A DNA stretch of 61,769 nucleotides from Anaerolineaceae bacterium 4572_78 (GCA_002084875.1 NBMH01000002.1:1-61769), one strand, 5' to 3'; shown: positions 19,053 to 27,653, counted from the stretch's first letter. The notes: generated from the letters alone by a model not told the origin. Numbers and translations are program-made.

Positions 19053-19934
19053 TCATATATGGCGTATATGAATATTAAAATTTGGTTCCGATTCAAATAC
19101 TTCGGTAATCTTATGACGATGACACCTACGATGTTCTGCTTCAAAACAGGTCAATGCAACACGTTGATGTTCACGTAATAATTCCTTGATTTTATCTAGG
19201 TCTTGTTTTTGTTCAGGTAAAATGGTTGAAGCATAATACTCAAAAAGATTTTCATAAGATTGTATTCCATTCAAATTTTTTCGCAACTTGGATGATATGC
19301 CCAACTCAGGGAGATGGTAATATTTAATACCAACCTTTGCCATATATTCCTGCAACTGCCTTTGTGAAAAACCATGCTTCCTGGAAAAAGGGTTCTTTCT
19401 AACATCAACTAAAATGTTAACATTGCTTGACAATAATCGGTATAAATATTGGTCAATAGAACTGCCCTCGTAGCCAATTGTAAAAAGAATAGTTCCTTTG
19501 GTTAAATTCCAAGATGAGCTTACCTCAGAATATTCTTGTTGTGTTAGAATATCTTTTGCAATCTCGCTTTTGGTAGTGTATTCAGGATACTCCAAATAAG
19601 TTTTTCGTATCAAATCTTGCCTGCTATATTCGGCAGTTCTCATAAAAAAGCGGCGAAGTGCGACTCTATCTTTAGTTTTCAGTTTGTCCACATAAGATAT
19701 TGAAGTATTTAGTTCAAAATGCTCTCTATCTTTTAGAATATCCTTATCAATTAGCTTGCGTTTATCATAGTAAGACATAAAGCTAAACGGACCATATTTG
19801 TATGGAAAGAAATCATAGTGGTTTTGCTGTGGTTTTTGACAAAACAAAAAAAGTGATTTTTCTAAAACTGTATTTGATAATTTACCCCCATGAAGTTCCA
19901 GCAATGCCAACAGTACTTTTTGACGATAAAACAT
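19053..19934 (-). CDS. DUF488 protein with N-terminal DUF4065/Panacea-like domain
   Basis: 293 residues. Residues 1-90 (KVLLALLELHGGKLSN, then FPYKYGPFSFM) resemble the DUF4065/SocA/Panacea domain found in antitoxins. Residues of about 145-290 are a DUF488 domain: TIGYEGSSIDQYL, then LVDVRKNPFSRKHGFS, and the Cys/His motif TCFEAEHRRCHRHKI near the end. DUF488 proteins are often near defence or DNA-processing genes, but their biochemistry is unsettled. GGAGG precedes the ATG and a good promoter lies at 19956-19984. The cassette looks like a stand-alone two-gene accessory unit. Confidence 0.7.
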   Translation of the reverse strand: MFYRQKVLLALLELHGGKLSNTVLEKSLFLFCQKPQQNHYDFFPYKYGPFSFMSYYDKRKLIDKDILKDREHFELNTSISYVDKLKTKDRVALRRFFMRTAEYSRQDLIRKTYLEYPEYTTKSEIAKDILTQQEYSEVSSSWNLTKGTILFTIGYEGSSIDQYLYRLLSSNVNILVDVRKNPFSRKHGFSQRQLQEYMAKVGIKYYHLPELGISSKLRKNLNGIQSYENLFEYYASTILPEQKQDLDKIKELLREHQRVALTCFEAEHRRCHRHKITEVFESEPNFNIHIRHI

Positions 19935-19955
19935 CTTAATCCTCCTAATGTACTT

Positions 19956-19984
19956 AGTATATCATAAAGCTACCCCATATACAA
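19956..19984 (-). promoter_or_regulatory. Promoter of the DUF488 cassette
   Basis: On the minus strand TTGTAT (19979-19984) and TATACT (19956-19961) are 17 bases apart, about 22 bases before the ATG at 19934. Confidence 0.55.
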
Positions 19985-20164
19985 ATTCAAAATAATTAAT
20001 AGAGAAAATAACACCAAGTTCTAGCGGGGAGGGCTTGAGCTAAAAATTCGAAATATCTGTGAATTAATATTACAACTGTATACCATAGATATATATAAAT
20101 TAGGTAACTAGACAAATATAAGCAAACCAAGAGAAGTGAATATGAAAAAATGGAAATTTGCCAT

Positions 20165-20193
20165 TTGTGAATAATATATTTTTGTGGTAAACT
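20165..20193 (+). promoter_or_regulatory. Probable promoter of the DM13 lipoprotein gene
   Basis: TTGTGA (20165-20170) and TAAACT (20188-20193) are 17 bases apart. The -10 is preceded by TGTGG, which also precedes the -10 boxes at 24747, 31960 and 55833. The rest of the 312-base gap 19935-20246 is AT-rich and shows no gene. Confidence 0.45.
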
Positions 20194-20246
20194 TATATTA
20201 TGGGAAGTTTTAGTATTGGAAATCTGTTCTACGAAGGAGAATTTTT

Positions 20247-20840
20247 TTGTACATTCAAAAGGTTATTATTATAATTGTATTAGTATTATTTTTTGTTGGT
20301 TGTAGCACAACACCTACTGTTGACATAGTTGCTACAAGTTTGCCAATCACAACAGAACCAACTGCTATAGAGGTAGTTATAGAAAAGCAATCTGAAAATG
20401 CCGAGGCATCCAATCCGCAAGGTGATTCTCCTACGGTAATTGACTCACCCTCGCCGCATGAAGATGTAGGAAATGATGATGTAGCAATTGAGGTATTACA
20501 AGGGCATTTTCAAGCTGTGGGAGATGCTCAGTTGGTAACGGGCGATGTTCGGGTTTTTCAGACCAATAAACGAACTCATATTATTACTTTGACAGATGAT
20601 TTTTCAGTTGATGAAGAATCGAAATTGTATGTCATGCTATCAACAAATCCAGCTCCGAAGACATCGGCGGAATTGGGAGAAAAATTTATCGAGCTGGGAG
20701 TATTAAAAAAGTTTGGTAGCATGCAATCATATCATACCAGACCAAATATTCTTATGCTTTCTTTTCAAAGTGTGGTGATTTACTCAAAATCAAAAGATAG
20801 TATTATTGCCACTGCAAGGCTTAAGCCAATTACGTTTTAA
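20247..20840 (+). CDS. Lipoprotein with a DM13-like domain
   Basis: 197 residues from TTG 20247, supported by GAAGGAGA at 20234-20241; no in-frame ATG lies in the signal region. The signal peptide ends in a lipobox, VGC, with the lipidated Cys at residue 19. A low-complexity Pro/Ser/Glu linker follows. Residues of about 90-197 fit the DM13 domain (GHFQAVGDAQLVTGDVRVF, later FQSVVIYSK), which is proposed to act in extracellular redox. The Cys usually found in the VVIWC strand is Ser here, so electron transfer through it is unlikely. It forms an operon with the next gene. Confidence 0.7.
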   Translation: MYIQKVIIIIVLVLFFVGCSTTPTVDIVATSLPITTEPTAIEVVIEKQSENAEASNPQGDSPTVIDSPSPHEDVGNDDVAIEVLQGHFQAVGDAQLVTGDVRVFQTNKRTHIITLTDDFSVDEESKLYVMLSTNPAPKTSAELGEKFIELGVLKKFGSMQSYHTRPNILMLSFQSVVIYSKSKDSIIATARLKPITF

Positions 20841-20854
20841 TTTGGAGGTTCATA

Positions 20855-21361
20855 ATGCCAACACCATTTTCTCGTTCTGTTCGCTCGCTTAAATCCGATA
20901 ATTTTACAGTTGTACTAATTGGACTATGCGTCGCCGTAACGTTTTTGTTGATATGGATGACATGGTTTTTCGTAGCTAAAATAACAGTTTATGAGATTAG
21001 TAACAATTTAGAATTTACTACTCCCGAAACAATCGTCGCCGAATTTCCGATGACGGCACAAGGACGCATTCACTATGGGCAACCTGCTTATGTACGTCTT
21101 AGTGGCGATATTGGACATGAGTTTGGGGCATTACCTGCTGTTGTAACAAAGGTTGATAATCGTCCCAAAGACAAAATGGTACGAGTTGAACTTTTCCCTT
21201 ATGTGCAAATTCCTTCGTATGTTTATCCCGATGAAAATTTAACTGGTGTAGTTGAGATAGAAGTTGAGTATGCTTCACCTGCTAAGCTAGTAATGCGTAT
21301 CGTCGGGCAGTATAGCGATACCCCAAAAGTTAGAACAAGCCCGCAAGAGAACCGTTATTGA
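20855..21361 (+). CDS. Membrane protein with HlyD-like barrel segment
   Basis: 168 residues. There is one membrane segment at about 18-42 and then an extracytoplasmic beta-rich region (MTAQGRIHYGQPAYVRLSG) like the beta-barrel domain of HlyD-type membrane fusion proteins. The long coiled-coil hairpin and lipoyl domain of true HlyD proteins are absent. TTGGAGG lies before the ATG, 14 bases after the lipoprotein gene. Role unknown; possibly part of an export complex. Confidence 0.5.
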   Translation: MPTPFSRSVRSLKSDNFTVVLIGLCVAVTFLLIWMTWFFVAKITVYEISNNLEFTTPETIVAEFPMTAQGRIHYGQPAYVRLSGDIGHEFGALPAVVTKVDNRPKDKMVRVELFPYVQIPSYVYPDENLTGVVEIEVEYASPAKLVMRIVGQYSDTPKVRTSPQENRY

Positions 21362-21383
21362 GAGTAGGGACGGGTGCATAAGC

Positions 21384-22377
21384 TCATATTTGAACTACCA
21401 CGATTGTCAAATCATCATGCGGCTCGGCATCACCAACAAAGTTGGATACTTGAGTTAAAATATGGGTCAACATTTCAAATACAGTGGTCGTCGGTCCTGT
21501 TTGAACTGCTGTTTCTAAGCGGTCAAAACCGAATAAGACATGGTCATGGTTAACGGCTTCCACCACGCCATCACTGGTAAGGATAATCAAACATATCATT
21601 TCCAAAACTGTGATAGCGGTAAAAATCACCACCAACTTGGTAAGCAGGTTCACTGTAACATGCTACATGCAAACCATATTCTTTGGGGAATGGATTTGGG
21701 AATAGGCTGCGTTGTATTTTTTGAGCTAGTGCTAATTCTCCTTGAAGTCGCTCGGTTAGCAACTGAACTTGATGCTTATTGAAAAAGCTGTCCCAACGTT
21801 GCTTTGTCAAAAAGCGATGAATGAATGGCGAAGAAATTAAGGAGAAGAAAGCAGTGAATATACTTGTCGTAATTAAAGTTCCATAAAATACAGAGATAAT
21901 AAAATTTATTATCAAGATTAGCATGAGTATTATCATCTGTACCCTAAGTACCCAAATCGTTTGCCAAGGAGTAACTGCCGCAATAAGAACAATCACAGTA
22001 AGTAAGTCAAATCCTAATACATAACCATTGCTTGCAAGGAAAGCGGCTATAGAATTTAGGATAATTGCCCCAACTGTTCCCACGAAAAAAACGAGGTAAA
22101 CCGAAGCATATTTTGGTGAAATGTAGCGAATCATCACAAAACAAACACTTATTATTCCAATGGCAACATTAATCGCCATCACCTTTTCAAAATTAAATAA
22201 AAGAACAGATGTATATTGAATCATCATGGCAATAATGGCGATTAGTCCAATACCACCCATTGCCTGGACAATATTATAAACAGTGTTTTCAGACTCTTGG
22301 TAAAACTGCTCTACTAAATGCTGTTGTTCAGTAGGAATGGGGTCAAAGAAACGTAACAAAAATTGAAATGGGTTCAT
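21384..22377 (-). pseudogene. Membrane-bound SpoIIE/PP2C-type phosphatase with deleted catalytic core
   Basis: From ATG 22377 the first frame encodes about six membrane helices, the linker ALAQKIQRSLFPNPFP typical of RsbU/SpoIIE proteins, and the start of the phosphatase domain (GGDFYRYHSF), then stops at 21571. The last part of the domain (LIILTSDGVVEAVN, then PHDDLTIVVVQI) follows at once in another frame and ends at 21384. About 100 residues between them, including the metal-binding GDVSGKG strand, are absent. The protein cannot be an active phosphatase. A start at 22440 lies inside a palindromic repeat and is not believable. Confidence 0.75.
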
Positions 22378-22400
22378 GCTTTTTGATAAATTTTGTACCA

Positions 22401-22434
22401 AGACCTGACAGGTTTCTAAAAACCTGTCAGGTCT
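22401..22434. repeat. Perfect 15-bp stem palindrome (AGACCTGACAGGTTT family)
   Basis: AGACCTGACAGGTTT, loop CTAA, then the exact complement. Variants with the same AGAC...GTCT ends and TTTCTAAAA or TTTTTAAAA centre lie at 24688-24720 and 57665-57697. It sits between the Fe-S operon and the phosphatase relic and may terminate transcription. Confidence 0.9.
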
Positions 22435-22470
22435 AACCAAAGAACCTTGATATGTTTCTAAAAAACCGTT

Positions 22471-22776
22471 TTAGAAGAATCCAAACAAAGTAGGGTCTTC
22501 CATCATTTCGGGATTCCATTGTTCATGTAAAACTTCGACATGTGCTTCAGAGTCGGTTGCTTTTTCAGCTGCATCTTTGATTTGCTTCACCAACATCGGG
22601 CCATAAGGACAAAAAGGTGTTGTCAATACCATTTTAACTTTGATTGGATTGTGTTCCACATCAACACTACGAATAAATCCTAAGGCAACAACATCCAGTT
22701 GTAATTCGGGATCCATTACGGTTCGTAGTGCATCAACTACATGGGCATTTTTATCATTCGATAATTCTGTTGTCAC
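22471..22776 (-). CDS. sufT: SufT-like Fe-S assembly protein (MIP18/DUF59 family)
   Basis: 101 residues. DUF59 landmarks are DPELQLDVVALGFIRSV near residue 22 and the conserved Cys in TTPFCPYGP; the end carries WNPEMM. SufT-like proteins help mature Fe-S proteins. It is the last gene of the sufS-sufU-Rieske-sufT cluster, 28 bases after the Rieske gene, with an AGGAGG-type site before the ATG. Confidence 0.85.
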   Translation of the reverse strand: MTTELSNDKNAHVVDALRTVMDPELQLDVVALGFIRSVDVEHNPIKVKMVLTTPFCPYGPMLVKQIKDAAEKATDSEAHVEVLHEQWNPEMMEDPTLFGFF

Positions 22777-22804
22777 TATTAAACCTCCTTTTGAAAAGTC
22801 TCAT

Positions 22805-23131
22805 CTAGCATGTATCCCCCTCCATCGGGGCAATGTAAATATCGTCTCCCTCAATTTTAACATGATACCGCGGCACGGGAGCAAAAGCAGGCATGGTTTG
22901 CTTTCCTGTTTTGATGTTAAATGTGGCACCATGTCGCGGACAACGTATACAATCTCCCTCGATTAAATTTCCTTCAATCAAAGGTGCGTCATCGTGAGTG
23001 CATATATCGGAAATGGCATAAACTCCATCGTCCAATTTAAAGATACCCACATCGTCATCGTCATATTCAACTAAAATTGGCACACCAGCTTTTAAATCAT
23101 TTATGTTTGCTATTTTGATAAATTCAGCCAT
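22805..23131 (-). CDS. Rieske [2Fe-2S] ferredoxin-like protein
   Basis: 108 residues. The Rieske cluster ligands are CTH (in CTHDDAPL) and CPRH (in IRCPRHGATF), separated by 16 residues, as in small NirD/biphenyl-dioxygenase type ferredoxins. There is no signal peptide, so it is cytoplasmic. Its place between sufU and sufT suggests that it gives electrons to, or receives a cluster from, the Suf system. It begins two bases after sufU ends. Confidence 0.9.
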   Translation of the reverse strand: MAEFIKIANINDLKAGVPILVEYDDDDVGIFKLDDGVYAISDICTHDDAPLIEGNLIEGDCIRCPRHGATFNIKTGKQTMPAFAPVPRYHVKIEGDDIYIAPMEGDTC

Positions 23132-23133
23132 AA

Positions 23134-23547
23134 CTACCAGTCATCCTCCTCCTCTTCTAATTGATGTAACTCAACATTATCGAGTCCATAAGCACACATT
23201 TTGAACACCTTTAATGCAAGCATGGCACACTTCATACGAGTGGCACTGATGGGAATACCCAGCATTTCTAACATGTCATCTCTATTTAATTTTTTCATTT
23301 CAGACAAAGATTGCCCATTTATCTTTTCCATAAGCATTGAAGCACTTGCTTGACTAATAGCACAACCGTGTCCTGTAAAACGAGCTTCTTCAATAACATC
23401 AGCTTGATTAATGTATAATTGAATGCAAATTTCATCACCACACAAAGGATTATCTTCGCAATGGTCATGACTCGAATTTTCAAGTGTTCCCTTATAACTT
23501 GGGTTACGATAATGTTCTAAAATAATTTCGCGATAAAAATCGTGCAT
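23134..23547 (-). CDS. sufU: SufU-type Fe-S scaffold / zinc-dependent sulfurtransferase
   Basis: 137 residues. The three conserved Cys occur in NPLCGDE, GHGCAIS and RMKCAML, with the Asp of CGDE as further zinc ligand. In Gram-positive type Suf systems SufU accepts persulfide sulfur from SufS through its zinc site. The N-terminus YREIILEHYRNPSYKG is typical. It lies just downstream of sufS in the same operon. Confidence 0.92.
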   Translation of the reverse strand: MHDFYREIILEHYRNPSYKGTLENSSHDHCEDNPLCGDEICIQLYINQADVIEEARFTGHGCAISQASASMLMEKINGQSLSEMKKLNRDDMLEMLGIPISATRMKCAMLALKVFKMCAYGLDNVELHQLEEEEDDW

Positions 23548-23562
23548 AATATCTCCATGAGT

Positions 23563-24684
23563 TTATGTGTCAAAGACCTTTCGTGCTTTTTCCAATGCTT
23601 CAACTAAATGGTCAACATCACTGGGTTGATTGTAAATATAAAAGCTAGCTCTTGTGGTGGCGGTTAAACCAAGTTTGTTATGCAAAGGTTGGGCACAGTG
23701 ATGACCAGCCCGCACAGCAACATTTTCATAATTTAACAAAGTGGCTAAATCATGAGGGTGAATATCTTCAAAGGTAAACGTAACTGCTCCACCACGAATG
23801 TCAGGGTCAATGGAGCCGATGATACGAAGTCCCTCAACCTGTCCTAATGTTACTAGAGCATAAGTAACTAATTCTTTTTCATGTTGGCGGACATTTTCCA
23901 TGCCGATTTTATTTAAGTAATCAACTGCATATCCCAAGCCAATACTTTGAGCAATAGCGGGTGTGCCTGCTTCAAATTTCCATGGAACTTCATGCCAATC
24001 TGACACTTGGTAGGAAACTCTTTTTATCATCTCACCACCTGTCATAAATGGGGACATGTTTTCTAAGAGTGATTTCTTCCCCCACAATACACCGATTCCA
24101 GTTGGACCAAGCATTTTATGCCCTGAAAACACCAGAAAGTCAAGTCCCAAATCCTGCACATCGGTAGGTAAATGTGGTACAGATTGGGCTCCGTCCCCAA
24201 CGACAATTGCCCCGACGGCATGTGCTTGCTCAATCATTTCTTTAGCAGGTGGAATGGTACCAAGTACATTGCTCATCAATGTAAATGCTACCAATTTTAC
24301 TTTAGGTGTTAATAATTGCTTGTATGCCGACAGGCAAATTTCGCCACGAGGGGTGATGGGGAAATATTTTAGAATGGCACCTGTTCGCTTTGCTACTTGT
24401 TGCCATGGAATCAAATTAGCATGATGTTCCATTTCTGAAATAAGGATAACATCACCTTGTTTAAGATTATCCAAACCCCATGTCCAGCTTAATAAATTTA
24501 GGCTTTCGGTGGCATTGCGGGTAAAGACAATCTCTCGCCAACTATTTGCATTGATAAAACGTCCTACTTTTTTACGTGCCTGTTCATAAGCCTGTGAAGC
24601 CTTTTCACTCAAGTCATAAATGCCGCGGTGCACATTAGCATTGTACTCATAGTAGTAAGCGGCAATTGCCTCAATAACTTTAGT
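23563..24684 (-). pseudogene. sufS: SufS cysteine desulfurase lacking its N-terminal ~35 residues
   Basis: SufS removes sulfur from cysteine using PLP. The PLP lysine (SGHKMLGPTGIG) and catalytic Cys (RAGHHCAQPL) are intact, and residues from VIEAIAAYYYEYNANV onward align with the family. The usual first 35 residues, with the YLD(S/N)AATSQKP strand, are absent: homology begins at 24684, directly where the palindrome 24688-24720 ends, and a TAG lies in frame at 24691-24693. The only standard start is GTG 24633 (MHRGIYDLSEKAS), without a Shine-Dalgarno. A strong promoter lies at 24747-24775. It is thus probably truncated, or damaged by assembly at the repeat. Confidence 0.75.
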
Positions 24685-24687
24685 CCT

Positions 24688-24720
24688 AGACTAACGCAGT
24701 TTCTAAAACTGCTCCAGTCT
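24688..24720. repeat. Palindromic repeat at the broken 5' end of sufS
   Basis: AGACT, three unpaired bases, GCAGTTT, loop CTAA, AAACTGC, three unpaired bases, AGTCT. It has the same ends and loop as 22401-22434, but a different inner stem that still pairs. It abuts the first recognisable sufS codon. Confidence 0.8.
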
Positions 24721-24746
24721 AATCATCTCGAATTAATAATGGCAGA

Positions 24747-24775
24747 ATTATACCACAGATTAAAATAATTCTCAA
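24747..24775 (-). promoter_or_regulatory. Strong promoter of the Fe-S operon
   Basis: On the minus strand TTGAGA (24770-24775) and a consensus TATAAT (24747-24752) are 17 bases apart, with TGTGG directly before the -10 box. Confidence 0.65.
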
Positions 24776-24810
24776 AAAAAGATGGTTCTTTGGGAATTAA
24801 AGCAGAATCG

Positions 24811-24842
24811 AGGAGTGCAAAAGATAAATATTTTGCACTCCT
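24811..24842. terminator. 12-bp hairpin with T-run (GGAGTGCAA family)
   Basis: AGGAGTGCAAAA and its exact complement flank an 8-base loop, and the plus strand continues with T residues. Wider arms GGTTCTTTGG (24784) and CCAAAGAACC (24864) bracket it, so it is nested in a larger inverted repeat between the Uma2 relic and sufS. Confidence 0.55.
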
Positions 24843-24917
24843 TTTCATTTTCTACTAGGATTTCCAAAGAACCCTAAAGTTTGATGCAACCCGACAAGCT
24901 ATGTCTAACCATGGGGA

Positions 24918-25747
24918 TTACGTTAACTGGTTGATTTGTTCGATGGATAAATTAGTAGCTTGAACTATGGTATTAATATCCATCCCCATAGATAGAAGGC
25001 GGCGTGCAGTTTCGCGTAGGGCTTTTTCAGCCAACTCGGCACGCTTGTCAGACAGCTCAGCACGCTTGTCAGACAGCTCAGCATGTATGCGTTCCTGCTC
25101 AGCGTACTCAGCACTTGTCAACAATAGATTGCCTTCGCTATCCCAAAATCTCAACCAGTCTGTGGTCATGTTCTCATACTCGCCAAACCACATACCAATC
25201 TCTACTCCTAATTCTTCTATCGGATAGTTACCTCGCTCATTTGCTTGTAATAACTGATAGCTACCTCCTACCAATTTACGCACCTCCAATATGCCTCGCC
25301 AAGCATCTATTATGATATAGTATTTTATCCTTATACCATGTTCATACACCCACAATTTGCCGGTGATTGGGGTGCTGTTTCGTTCTGCTTTGCCATCTCC
25401 TGAGACCATTTCAACAGCAATTAAAGGTGGTACCTGTTCTTTCCACAACACATACGACCTCCTAAACCCTTTTTCTAGCAAAGGTTGTACATTGGGAGTA
25501 TAGAACCAATCAGGAGCTTTAGCACCTTCCAATTACTCGATTCAGCAATTTCCAATAAATCAAACTGTTTTGGAAAGTTTACCACAATAGAACCATCCGT
25601 TTCAGGGAGTTGAGTATGGTCAGGGCAACCCTGATTCTCATGACCATTGACGGATTTCCAGTGAGCACTATTCCATGACAAGTAATCATGGTCAATGGTA
25701 GTTTCTCTGTTATATTTTTCAATTGTTGGAGTTAATACAACTGACAT
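24918..25747 (-). pseudogene. Uma2-family gene with internal deletion and frameshift
   Basis: The first frame (ATG 25747, GGAG before it) encodes the Uma2 start and the segment LPETDGSIVVNFPKQFDLL, then runs into a stop at 25475. The second frame (25532-24918) takes up at EGAKAPDWFYTPNV and continues with PLIAVEMVSGDG, the nuclease-core strands, and ends in a coiled coil of AELSDKR repeats. Roughly 30 residues that normally join these parts are missing at the junction near 25530. The gene is therefore broken. Its strand order and motifs place it in the cyanobacterial/Chloroflexota Uma2 group. Confidence 0.7.
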
Positions 25748-26136
25748 TATGTGTCTCCATTACAATTTAATTGAATAATTACAAAAAACTATACATCGAT
25801 TGTTAAGAAAAGGCAAATATGGTCATAAACTTGTGGATACTAAATTATGTGCAACATGTATTATTTTTATTTCAGAAAATATGGCATGACGAAAACATAT
25901 GAAGAAGTAGTCATTGAAAAAACGCTCAATAATCGTGTTAGAAATTTATTAGTATTTTAGATTATATTGCATGATTAGTCGAAAAACATGAAAAATCTAG
26001 ATTTTAGTATTGGTCAACAACACTTAGAAATTCAATTTGCACAAAAAAATTTAATCCTAGATGTTTTATGTCAACTAAATCGACAAAAAAGTGCATTGTA
26101 GTGAATTTTGTCTAAAATAAAAAAGATGACTGTAAT
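25748..26136. other. AT-rich gap without a convincing gene
   Basis: The region holds only short frames. The longest of note is 25988-26101 on the plus strand (37 codons, MKNLDFSIGQQHLEIQF at the start), without a Shine-Dalgarno; it may be a relic. Nothing else is supported before the promoter at 26137. Confidence 0.4.
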
Positions 26137-26165
26137 TTGCAGTTTTTAAGATTTTAAGGTATTAT
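26137..26165 (+). promoter_or_regulatory. Promoter of the DUF2173 gene
   Basis: TTGCAG (26137-26142) and TATTAT (26160-26165) are 17 bases apart. Transcription would begin near 26172, leaving a leader of about 128 bases. Confidence 0.55.
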
Positions 26166-26171
26166 GAAATG

Positions 26172-26299
26172 GTAAACTTAAATTAGCTGTGGTCATTTGA
26201 CTAATTCGGTTAAGCGAATTGTGCTTTTTAGGTTTGTGGTTTATTTCAAATAGGAGTTATGCAACTGTGTAAGTCCTATCAAAATACAAGGAGGTAAAA
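26172..26299 (+). promoter_or_regulatory. Structured leader of the DUF2173 gene
   Basis: A long untranslated leader contains a perfect hairpin AATTCG-GTTAAG-CGAATT (26203-26220) and a second stem TAGGAGTTA/TAAGTCCTA with one mismatch (about 26250-26278), and ends with a strong AAGGAGG before ATG 26300. The second stem lies immediately before the Shine-Dalgarno. A regulatory role is inferred; I do not recognise a known riboswitch class. Confidence 0.4.
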
Positions 26300-26629
26300 A
26301 TGGCTGTAAATTTGGACAAATTGATGAAACTTGAGGGTGCTATTGCTGCTGGAGAGTTTACCGACAGCGGTGACATGGTAGCCTACAAGGGCGAGATGAA
26401 GGAAGAACACGCTAAGATGGTAGGCATGATGTGTGCCGCTAACACGCTGATGGGCAAAATGCAAGCCGAAAGCTTTTCTGCCTATACTGGCATGAACTGG
26501 ACACCCTTCAAGGGGTGGGCTGTTTCCGCTGGTGATTTCTCTATCTGTGCAACTGGGAATGCTGGCGTTTTCGTCGAGACCGCCAAAGCTGACTTTAATG
26601 CGATATTTAAATCGCTTGGCGAAGCCTAG
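26300..26629 (+). CDS. DUF2173 family protein
   Basis: 109 residues, soluble. The family features are the start NLDKLMKLEGAIAAGEFT, the central MNWTPFKGWAVSAGDFS and the end GVFVETAKADFNAIF, matching DUF2173, a small family of unknown function common in sulfur-oxidising bacteria and probably of profilin/Roadblock-like fold. It stands alone with its own promoter, structured leader, AAGGAGG and a strong terminator. Its coding sequence looks clearly richer in G and C than its neighbours, suggesting strong codon selection or transfer. It is likely an abundant protein. Confidence 0.85.
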   Translation: MAVNLDKLMKLEGAIAAGEFTDSGDMVAYKGEMKEEHAKMVGMMCAANTLMGKMQAESFSAYTGMNWTPFKGWAVSAGDFSICATGNAGVFVETAKADFNAIFKSLGEA

Positions 26630-26640
26630 TATAATCTAGC

Positions 26641-26701
26641 CGTGGTATATCCACGAGTTTTGTGCATTTACAAAAAAGGCGAGGGACAACTTCGCCTTTT
26701 T
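26641..26701 (+). terminator. Intrinsic terminator of the DUF2173 gene
   Basis: A small hairpin CGTGG-TATAT-CCACG (26641-26655) is followed by AAAAAGGCGA (26673-26682), a 9-base loop, and its perfect complement TCGCCTTTTT (26692-26701). The A-tract/T-tract shape can stop transcription in both directions. Confidence 0.85.
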
Positions 26702-26863
26702 CTCATAGTGGAAAACTGGTGAAATCTGTCCCAGTTGTTTTTTGTTCTTAATGTTTATCTGAACTTTGACCAGCATCAGTTTTCGAACCAATTTTCATGC
26801 AATTTTATAATTACGTTATTAACAGGCAGGATGCTTGTTTTGCTTGGATTTAGAGGTACAAAT

Positions 26864-27646
26864 ATGATTTTATTAAATGACTTAATGACTTTTTTAAATG
26901 ACTTCATGGGCTACACAGATAAAGTGCCCAAAATAGATAATTATTTGGTCAATGGCTTGCAGGTGGCAGGTGAACCTGAAATCCATAAAATTGCTACTGG
27001 TGTTTCTGCTAATCTACGGTTTTTTAATAAAGCTATAGAGGCAGGTGCTCAAGCACTGCTTGTTCATCACTCGATGAATCCTCCTAATTCCGTTTATTTT
27101 GAACGAGACAAGATTTTCATGAGCCGCCTTAAATTTTTATGGCAACATAATTTGTCCTTAATCGGCTATCATTACTTATTAGATAGTCATCCTCAAGTGG
27201 GACATAATGCAGCTACGATTCGTTATCTAGGGGGCGAATTGGTCGAACTGTATAAACTGTATGGACAAGAAGGTTGGGGTTGGATAGGCGAATTTTCAGA
27301 CGGAGCAAATCTAAGCGAACTCATGGCAAAATGTCGTGAGCTTTTCAAAAATAATGGTGTCTATTATCCTTATGGCAATGAGACCGTTCATCGTATCGTC
27401 TCGATATGTGGTGGAGCTCCCCCTAGACCAGGTGATTATGAGTGGCTTATCGCTAATAAAATCGATTTGTTTATTACTGGCGAACCCCGCGAATGGAATC
27501 AAGAAATGTGCCGCGAAGCCAATGTCAGCATGGTGGCTGGTGGTCATTACAATTCAGAAAGCATTGGTTTGCATGAATTGAGCAAGGTCATTCAAGAAAA
27601 ATTTGAGGTTGACATTGAGTTTGTTGATGTGCCAAACATAGTTTAA
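26864..27646 (+). CDS. NIF3 family dinuclear-metal protein
   Basis: 260 residues from ATG 26864 (AGAGGT upstream); an earlier in-frame start at 26735 adds unlike sequence. Metal-site motifs of the NIF3/YbgI family are visible: LLVHHSM, YHYLLDSHPQVGHNA, GEPREWNQE and GGHYNSESIGL, giving His, Asp and Glu ligands. The family is nearly universal; GTP cyclohydrolase-like or hydrolase roles have been proposed, but the function is not settled. It precedes ccmC, with a GTCAAA/TTTGAC palindrome between them. Confidence 0.9.
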   Translation: MILLNDLMTFLNDFMGYTDKVPKIDNYLVNGLQVAGEPEIHKIATGVSANLRFFNKAIEAGAQALLVHHSMNPPNSVYFERDKIFMSRLKFLWQHNLSLIGYHYLLDSHPQVGHNAATIRYLGGELVELYKLYGQEGWGWIGEFSDGANLSELMAKCRELFKNNGVYYPYGNETVHRIVSICGGAPPRPGDYEWLIANKIDLFITGEPREWNQEMCREANVSMVAGGHYNSESIGLHELSKVIQEKFEVDIEFVDVPNIV

Positions 27647-27653
27647 CATTTGT

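Noticed and set aside
19935-20246. Small gene in the gap before the DM13 lipoprotein
   Set aside because: Only a 10-codon frame with a fair ribosome site is present, too short to support.
22378-22440. Upstream start of the SpoIIE-like gene at 22440
   Set aside because: The extension is translated palindrome; ATG 22377 gives a natural N-terminus.
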